Shown here piece by piece: positions 57,472-64,000 of a stretch of DNA of 64,000 bases. The translations under genes and the position numbers were made by a program. A model generated the notes under the pieces. That model made no database searches. It saw only the letters and a list, made by a program, of their open reading frames with translations, and was not told the DNA's origin. Origin of the DNA: Pseudomonadota bacterium (lineage in GTDB: Bacteria; Pseudomonadota; Gammaproteobacteria; Burkholderiales; Burkholderiaceae); NCBI GenBank assembly GCA_029777935.1, contig JAKORH010000168.1, positions 1 through 64,000 on the forward strand. The letters run 5' to 3'. Position 1 is the stretch's first letter. Each line of letters opens with the position of its first letter.

Positions 57472-58263
57472 TCACTGCAGAGTCAGCCGAGCGACGTTGC
57501 CGGCACTGATCACCGGCGTCAGGTCGACGGGCTTGCCGTCGTATTCGAGCGCAACCGCCGGCGCGTTGCCGATCACGATCCAATACGGAGGGCGGCCGTG
57601 CACGATCTGCTCGGATCCGGCCGGGTTGTTCTGCGACAGCAGCACCCTGCCGTCCTGTTGCGTTACTTCGACCCATGACAGCCCATTGAAGGCGAACCGC
57701 AATGTGCCCGGTTCGACCGGCGGCGCGGCCTCCGCCGGCGCCGGGCTCGCGACCGCGCTGCTCGCCGGGCCAGGCGCGGCCGGCGACACCGACACGCTGT
57801 CTGGTTTGGCAGCCGCGGGCTCGGTGTGCCGTGAGCGCGGGCTGGCGATCCAGCCGATCACCGCGAACAGCACCAGTGCACCGATCGCTCCGATGATGAC
57901 GACGTTGCGCGACACGCGCTCGCCGCCGCCCGTGCGCAGCAGCGTCGGCTGAACCGGCGACGGCACTGCCGCGGCAGCAGGTTCCAGCAGCCGGTTCAGC
58001 GAGTCGAGCAGCGGAACCGGGTCGATCCGCACTTCCTTCGCGTAGTTGCGTACGAAGCCGCGGATGAAGGCCGGCTCCGGCAAGGCGGCCAGGTCCTCGC
58101 GCTCGATCGCCATCACCTGCTTCGGGTTCAGGCGCAGCCGCGCCGCGATGTCGTTGACCGACAACGACAGCGCCTCGCGCGCGTTCGTCAGTTGCCGGCC
58201 GAACGAAGGTCCGGTCGGCTCGACTGTCGGCTCGCGCTCGGGCGTCGCGGCCGCTTCACTCAT
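57472..58263 (-). CDS. rodZ: RodZ cytoskeleton/cell-shape protein
   Basis: A 263-residue bitopic protein that links MreB to the cell-wall machinery. The Xre-like HTH is at about 25-90 ([20 protein letters not shown], then [11 protein letters not shown]). The membrane helix is near 120-140 ([20 protein letters not shown]), with a Pro/Ala linker and a C-terminal DUF4115 domain. ATG 58263 overlaps the pilF end by eight bases; GTG 58272 is an alternative start. Confidence 0.92.
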   Translation of the reverse strand: MSEAAATPEREPTVEPTGPSFGRQLTNAREALSLSVNDIAARLRLNPKQVMAIEREDLAALPEPAFIRGFVRNYAKEVRIDPVPLLDSLNRLLEPAAAAVPSPVQPTLLRTGGGERVSRNVVIIGAIGALVLFAVIGWIASPRSRHTEPAAAKPDSVSVSPAAPGPASSAVASPAPAEAAPPVEPGTLRFAFNGLSWVEVTQQDGRVLLSQNNPAGSEQIVHGRPPYWIVIGNAPAVALEYDGKPVDLTPVISAGNVARLTLQ

Positions 58264-59067
58264 CGAACGCACCGCGGGCCAGCGCCGCGGCCTCGGGCGA
58301 GTTCGGATAGCGGCGGCGAAGTTCGTCGGCGAGCTGCCGCTCCTGGCGCACGTCAGCGTTCGCGCGCGCGATGCGCACGCCGAGCCACAGCAGCGGCGCC
58401 GGCGGGTTCGATCCCTGGTCGATCAGACCGTAGTAGAAGCGCGCGCGGTCGGGCTCCCGCTTGCCGAGATACAGCCGAGCAAGCTCGAACTTCGTGACGG
58501 CACCGGAGGCGTCGACCTCGAACGATCGCCGCAGGTAACGTTCGGCCGCGTCGGTGTCCTTCACGCGCAGCATGCACACGCCGGCGTTGCGCAGCGCGAG
58601 CGCCGGCGTGCGGTACAAGCGGTTGGCGGCGGCCCGGTCGAAGTACGCGATCGACTCGCGCTCGCGCCCGGTCTGGCACAGGAACCAGCCGTGGTTGTTC
58701 AGGATCTCCGGATTGTCGGGATCGAGCCGCAGCGCCTGGGCGTAGCTCGCCTCGGCCTCGCGGCGATCGCCCAGATCGAGATAGATCAGACCCATCATGG
58801 AATGCGCGAGCGCATAGCCGGGGTCGATCGAAAGAGCGTGCCGCGTTTCCTCCAGCGCGACCGACAGCTGGCCCCGCTGGTAATAGCCACCCGCCAGCTG
58901 CAGGCGGATGTCCGCGCGCCGGCGCGGATCCGCCTCCGGCTGCGGCGCGGCCTGGCCCGCGTCGGCGACCGGAACGCCGTTGATCGTGGTCGTGGTCGTG
59001 CACGCGGCCGACAGCCACCCACCGGCCAGCGCGGCGAGGACGACGAGCACGTGGTGCAAGCGGCACT

Positions 59068-59071
<4 letters not shown>
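58256..59071 (-). CDS. pilF: PilF/PilW type IV pilus assembly lipoprotein
   Basis: Pilotin that places the PilQ secretin in the outer membrane. The 271-residue precursor has a lipoprotein signal (LSAAC) and six TPR-like repeats ([20 protein letters not shown] and similar). The ATG overlaps the rlmN stop (ATGA). No other pilus gene is in the window; the rlmN-pilF-rodZ order is conserved. Confidence 0.92.
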
Positions 59072-60177
<1,106 letters not shown>

Positions 60178-60194
60178 GCTGCGATTCGCTTCGA

Positions 60195-60620
60195 TCAGCG
60201 CGAGTGGATGCTCTGCGCCGGAAAGAAGAAGGCGACTTCGACGCGGGCGGTTTCGGGTCCGTCGGAGCCGTGCACCGCGTTGGCGTCGATGCTGGCGGCG
60301 AAATCGGCGCGGATCGTGCCCTTCGCCGCCTTCTTCGGATCGGTCGCGCCCATCAGTTCGCGGTTGCGGGCGATCGCGTTCTCGCCCTCGAGCACCTGCA
60401 CCATGATCGGCCCGGAAACCATGAAGTCGACCAGATCCTTGAAGAACGGCCGCTCGCGATGCACGGCGTAGAACGCTTCGGCGTCGCGGCGCGACAGATG
60501 CATCATGCGCGCGGCGACGATCTTCAGCCCTGCAGCTTCGAAGCGCGCGAGGATCTGGCCGATCGCGTTCTTGGCGACGGCATCGGGTTTGATGATGGAC
60601 AGGGTTCTTTCGACGGCCAT
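60195..60620 (-). CDS. ndk: Nucleoside diphosphate kinase
   Basis: A 141-residue enzyme balancing NTP pools. It starts [20 protein letters not shown]; the phospho-accepting histidine is in [10 protein letters not shown]. It begins a tight downstream run and is separated from rlmD by 94 bases that may hold a promoter. Confidence 0.97.
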   Translation of the reverse strand: MAVERTLSIIKPDAVAKNAIGQILARFEAAGLKIVAARMMHLSRRDAEAFYAVHRERPFFKDLVDFMVSGPIMVQVLEGENAIARNRELMGATDPKKAAKGTIRADFAASIDANAVHGSDGPETARVEVAFFFPAQSIHSR

Positions 60621-60714
60621 GTGATTTGCTCGTGCGTGCGGTGACGGATGGGCTGCCTTCGGAAAACCTTCGATAAATGAAGGCGTTACGAGATCAGTTG
60701 AACGCGAAATGTTA

Positions 60715-62067
60715 TCACGGTGCCGGCTCGAACACCGCCACGGATTCGACGTGCGACGTGTGGGGGAACATGTTGACCACGCCGGCGGCACGCAGGTGCC
60801 ATGAACCTTCGTGCACGAGGATCGCGGCATCGCGTGCCAGCGTGGCCGGATTGCACGAGACGTACACGATCCTGCGCGGCCGGTGCGACGTCGCTGCCAG
60901 CACGCGCGCGATCGCGAGCGCGCCCTCGCGCGGCGGATCGACCAGCACGCGATCGATGCCGCCAAGCTGCCGATTCGCATCGGACCAGTCCAGATCGCTC
61001 CACTCGAACAGGTTGCGCGCCTCGAACTGAGCGGCATGCGCCAGTCCGTTGGTCCGCGCCGCCTCGCGCGCGCGCCGCACCAGCCCTTCGTGGCCTTCGA
61101 GTCCGAGCACACGCGCGACGCGCGTGGCGAGCGGCAACGTGAAGTTGCCGAGTCCGCTGAAGAAATCGACCACGCGATCGGTCGGTGCTGCGTCGAGCAG
61201 CCGCAGCGCGCGTCGCACCAGGACTTCGTTGACGCGGTGATTCACCTGCGTGAAATCGGTCGGTGCGAAAGGAATGGTCACGCCGAACTCCGGCAGCGAG
61301 AGCAGCAGCGGCACGGCATCGCCGGCGCCGAGCGGAGCCGCGGTCGCGGCGCCGCCCGGCTGCAGCCAGAGCGCCACGTGATGCCGCGCGCTGAACGCGC
61401 GCAGTCGTTCCAGGTCCTCTTCCGTCGGCGGCTGCAGCACGCGCAGGACCAGCACGATCGCGGGGTCGCCCTCCGGCGCGCCGACCGCGACCTCGATCTG
61501 CGGCAAGCGCTCGCGCAGCGAGAGCGCGCCGACCAGTTCCCGCAGCGGCACGATCAGCGCGGCGACGCGCGCCGGCAGCACTTCGCAGCTCGTCATGTCC
61601 GCCACGAAGCTGCGCGCGGTTTCGTGAAAGCCGACCAGCGCGCCGCCCTTGCTGCGAACGAAGCGGACCGAGAGCCGGGCGCGATGTCGATAGTTCCACA
61701 GCGGGCCGACGATCGGCCGCAGCATCGTCGCCGGCTTCACGCGTGCCAGGTGCCACAGCGCGTCCTCCAGGGCACGCTGCTTCAGGGCCACCTGCGCGCG
61801 CGACTCCAGGTGTTGCATCGAACAGCCGCCGCACGCTCCCGCGTGCAGCCCGAAATGCGGGCAGCGCGGAGCGACGCGCAGCGCGCTCTCGCGTTCGATA
61901 CGCAGCACACGCGCGGTGTCGAAACGCGGCCTGCTGTGCCGGATTTCGGCTTCGACGCGTTCGCCCGGCAGCGCGCCGTCGACGAACACCACCTTGCCCG
62001 CGCGGCGCGCCACGCCGCGTCCTTCCAGATCGAGCGATTCGATCTCGACCGTGAAGCGCTCGTGCAT
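60715..62067 (-). CDS. rlmD: RlmD (RumA)-type 23S rRNA m5U1939 methyltransferase
   Basis: A 450-residue SAM enzyme with an N-terminal TRAM domain, cluster cysteines in [14 protein letters not shown], the SAM fold ([14 protein letters not shown]) and the catalytic cysteine in [11 protein letters not shown]. The ATG overlaps the stop of the exonuclease gene (TGATG). Confidence 0.93.
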   Translation of the reverse strand: MHERFTVEIESLDLEGRGVARRAGKVVFVDGALPGERVEAEIRHSRPRFDTARVLRIERESALRVAPRCPHFGLHAGACGGCSMQHLESRAQVALKQRALEDALWHLARVKPATMLRPIVGPLWNYRHRARLSVRFVRSKGGALVGFHETARSFVADMTSCEVLPARVAALIVPLRELVGALSLRERLPQIEVAVGAPEGDPAIVLVLRVLQPPTEEDLERLRAFSARHHVALWLQPGGAATAAPLGAGDAVPLLLSLPEFGVTIPFAPTDFTQVNHRVNEVLVRRALRLLDAAPTDRVVDFFSGLGNFTLPLATRVARVLGLEGHEGLVRRAREAARTNGLAHAAQFEARNLFEWSDLDWSDANRQLGGIDRVLVDPPREGALAIARVLAATSHRPRRIVYVSCNPATLARDAAILVHEGSWHLRAAGVVNMFPHTSHVESVAVFEPAP

Positions 62068-62855
62068 CAATGCGCCGGCCAGGCGGCAAGATACTCGTTC
62101 CAGTGCGGCGCGGCCGCGTCGCGCAGCGCCGCTCGGACCAGGTCGAGTTCGGCGCGATACGCGGCAGCCGTCAGCACGCCGCGCATCTTCTGGAAGCGGC
62201 AATAGACAAGATAGGTGTTGACGACGTCCGTCTCGCAGTAGCTGCGGATGTCGCGCAGCCGCCCGGCGCAATACGCGTCCCACACCTTCGCGCCGTCCAT
62301 GCCGAGCTTGCCCGCGAATCCCGCCAGCTTCGCCAGATCATCGAGCGGCGCGCTCGCGCGCGGCTGATACAGCGCCAGCAGATCCATCAGGTCGAGGTGG
62401 CGCGTGTGATAGCGGCTGATGTAGTTGTTCCACCTGAAGTCGCGGTCCTCTTCGCCCAGCTCCCAGTAGCGCGCCGCCACCACGCCGTGGATCAGGCCGC
62501 GGTAATGCAGGACCGGAAGATCGAAGCCACCGCCGTTCCAGCTCACCAGTTGCGGGGTATAGCGGTCGATCAGCTTGAAGAAGTCCGCGATCAGCTTCGG
62601 CTCCTCGTCGCCTTCCGCGCCGAGGCACCGCACGCGAAAGCCCTGTTCGTCGCGGAACGCGCAGCCGACTGCCACCACGCGGTGCAGATGATGCGGCAAG
62701 AAGTCATTGCCGCTCTTCTCGCGCCGCTCGGCGAACGCCTGTGCCACGATCTCGGCGTCGGGCAGATCCTTCCACTGCGGACGCAGCCGCCGCAGCCCGC
62801 CGACATCCGGAACCGTTTCGAGATCGAACACCAGCGTGGGTGTCACGCGCGTCAC
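62067..62855 (-). CDS. Predicted 3'-5' exonuclease (PolB-like exo, DnaQ fold)
   Basis: 262 residues. FDLETVPD near the start is exonuclease motif [13 protein letters not shown] is motif II, and [14 protein letters not shown] is motif III. The family is conserved in proteobacteria but its role is not settled. The start overlaps the nlpD end by four bases (stop at 62852). Confidence 0.88.
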   Translation of the reverse strand: MTRVTPTLVFDLETVPDVGGLRRLRPQWKDLPDAEIVAQAFAERREKSGNDFLPHHLHRVVAVGCAFRDEQGFRVRCLGAEGDEEPKLIADFFKLIDRYTPQLVSWNGGGFDLPVLHYRGLIHGVVAARYWELGEEDRDFRWNNYISRYHTRHLDLMDLLALYQPRASAPLDDLAKLAGFAGKLGMDGAKVWDAYCAGRLRDIRSYCETDVVNTYLVYCRFQKMRGVLTAAAYRAELDLVRAALRDAAAPHWNEYLAAWPAH

Positions 62856-63712
62856 CGCGGCGGCAGGTACTGCAGCGGATCGACCGGCTTACCCGCGCGG
62901 CGGATTTCGAAGTGCAGCTTGGGCGTCGTCGCGTCGCTCTTTCCTGCCTCGGCGATCCGCTGTCCGCGCTTGACCGCCTGCCCCTGCTTGACCAGGATCT
63001 GCCGATTGTGCGCGTAGGCCGAGATGAACTCGTCGTTGTGCTTGACGATGACCAGATTGCCGTAGCCGCGCAGCCCGCTGCCGCTGTAGACGACGCTGCC
63101 GTCGCATGCAGCCAGCACCGGATCGCCTTCACGGGCTGCGATGTCGATCCCTTTGTTGCGCCTTTCGTCGAACTTCTCGATCACCTTGCCCGCGAGCGGC
63201 CACGACCACGTCAGCGCGTTGGACGGCGCCACGGCGGGCGGTGCCGGCGGCACTGCCGGCACGGCGGGGGCTTCCGTCGATGGCGCCGCGCCCGGCGCCG
63301 ACGGCGTCAACGGCCGCGCCTGCGCACCCGTGGCCGGCGCGACCGGCGCAGCGACCGCAGCTTCGGGCGGCGGCGCCACCCGCAGTTCCTGGCCGATCGT
63401 CAGCTTGTTCGGATCGTCGATGTTGTTCCAGCGCGCGATGTCGCGCGGGTCGCGCCCGAACGACTCGGCGATGCTGCGCAGGGTGTCGCCCCTTTGCACG
63501 ACGTAGATGCCCTCGCGCGCCTCGCGCGGCACCGGTGCCGGCGCGGCCGCTTCGCCGGCGGCCGTGCTCGCCGGCGGCGGGCGCTCCACGATCGGCGCCT
63601 CGCGCACGCCCATGGTCGTGCACGCCGCCAGCAGCAGTGCCGCCGCGGCCGCCGATGCTGCGCGCCAGGCCGTGAATCGCGGCATCTTCGTTCGCATTGC
63701 CGTTCTGCTCAT
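62852..63712 (-). CDS. nlpD: NlpD-like LysM/M23 lipoprotein (amidase activator)
   Basis: A 286-residue lipoprotein (LLLAAC lipobox). It has one LysM domain (YVVQRGDTLRSIAESFGRDP), a Pro/Ala linker and a C-terminal M23 domain. The metal-binding residues are degenerate (NKGIDI instead of HxGID), as in NlpD/EnvC, which switch on amidases instead of cutting. The ATG overlaps the pcm stop (ATGA). Confidence 0.93.
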   Translation of the reverse strand: MSRTAMRTKMPRFTAWRAASAAAAALLLAACTTMGVREAPIVERPPPASTAAGEAAAPAPVPREAREGIYVVQRGDTLRSIAESFGRDPRDIARWNNIDDPNKLTIGQELRVAPPPEAAVAAPVAPATGAQARPLTPSAPGAAPSTEAPAVPAVPPAPPAVAPSNALTWSWPLAGKVIEKFDERRNKGIDIAAREGDPVLAACDGSVVYSGSGLRGYGNLVIVKHNDEFISAYAHNRQILVKQGQAVKRGQRIAEAGKSDATTPKLHFEIRRAGKPVDPLQYLPPR

Positions 63713-64000
63713 CGTGTTCCCGATCGTAATTGAACGAAGCGCGCCGCCTGCACGGACCTCTGCGTCATGCGGCCCGCCGCATCCTTAGTCAGGACCTTCA
63801 ACGATTGCGCGTCGCCGCTCGCGTTCACGACGGGAGCGACGATGCGGCCGCCGGGCCTCAACTGCTCGATCCACGCGGACGGAATGTTCTCGCCGGCGGC
63901 CGCGGCGACGATCGCATCGAACGGAGCCTCGGAGGCGATGCCATCGACGCCATCGCCGAACACCAGCCGCACATTCGGCAATCGAAGCGTCCTGAGGTTC
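63709..64000 (-). CDS. pcm: Protein-L-isoaspartate O-methyltransferase, C-terminal part
   Basis: About 97 C-terminal codons (VFGDGVDGIASEAPFDAIVA, IPSAWIEQLRPGGRIVAPV) match the Pcm SAM-methyltransferase that repairs isoaspartate. The start lies outside the window. It is the first visible gene of the long leftward run. Confidence 0.92.
   Translation of the reverse strand, partial: NLRTLRLPNVRLVFGDGVDGIASEAPFDAIVAAAAGENIPSAWIEQLRPGGRIVAPVVNASGDAQSLKVLTKDAAGRMTQRSVQAARFVQLRSGTR

Overview
The window is a high-GC stretch of a proteobacterial chromosome, most likely betaproteobacterial. The protein families and gene order point that way: clpB, tamA-tamB, hom-thrC beside a molybdenum-cofactor cluster, rpsF-priB-rpsR-rplI-dnaB, rnr-rlmB, and the long pcm-nlpD-...-ndk-rlmN-pilF-rodZ-ispG-hisS-bamB-der-hfq-hflX-hflK-hflC-hisZ-purA run. 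I cannot name a genus from sequence alone.

Layout. 1-12.1 kb: the 5' part of clpB on the minus strand with a heat-shock-type promoter, the outer-membrane pair tamA-tamB, a TPR/GGDEF diguanylate cyclase, then the chaperone pair cbpA-cbpM and an FtsH-type protease. 12.2-19.5 kb (minus): alaC, then hom-thrC running into a GNAT gene, mobB-moeA-moaD-moaE and crcB with overlapping stops and starts. 19.6-22.1 kb (plus): a Mth938-like gene, a Bcp-type peroxiredoxin and a PIN-PhoH ATPase, closed by a bidirectional terminator. 22.2-31.0 kb (minus): a branched-chain amino-acid binding protein, a DUF456 membrane protein, the ribosomal/replisome operon rpsF-priB-rpsR-rplI-dnaB, a sirtuin, and rnr-rlmB.

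31.0-44.8 kb is the accessory part. An integrative element of about 13.65 kb sits in the 3' end of a tRNA-Leu(CAG) gene and is bounded by a perfect 20-bp repeat. It has a forward tyrosine integrase and DUF4236 gene at the left. The rest is a long leftward run: AlpA-type regulators, a large Toprim/DUF927 primase-helicase, several very small translationally coupled frames, an HK97-gp10-like protein, a tail tape-measure protein and an S49 protease. I find no terminase, portal, major capsid, lysis or conjugation gene. It is therefore either a satellite-like element that carries its own tape measure or a partly deleted prophage. It is the most interesting region here.

44.8-64.0 kb (minus) is a dense housekeeping run read from pcm towards a phosphoribosyltransferase. 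It holds genes for protein repair, cell division (nlpD), RNA modification (rlmD, rlmN), nucleotides (ndk, purA), type IV pili (pilF), cell shape (rodZ), isoprenoids (ispG), translation (hisS), outer-membrane assembly (bamB), ribosome assembly (der, hflX), RNA regulation (hfq) and FtsH control (hflK, hflC). Many neighbours overlap by 1-11 bases. hflX appears to lack a standard start codon and may begin at a CTG overlapping the hfq stop.

All family assignments were made by reading motifs and protein sequence by eye; no database search was run.
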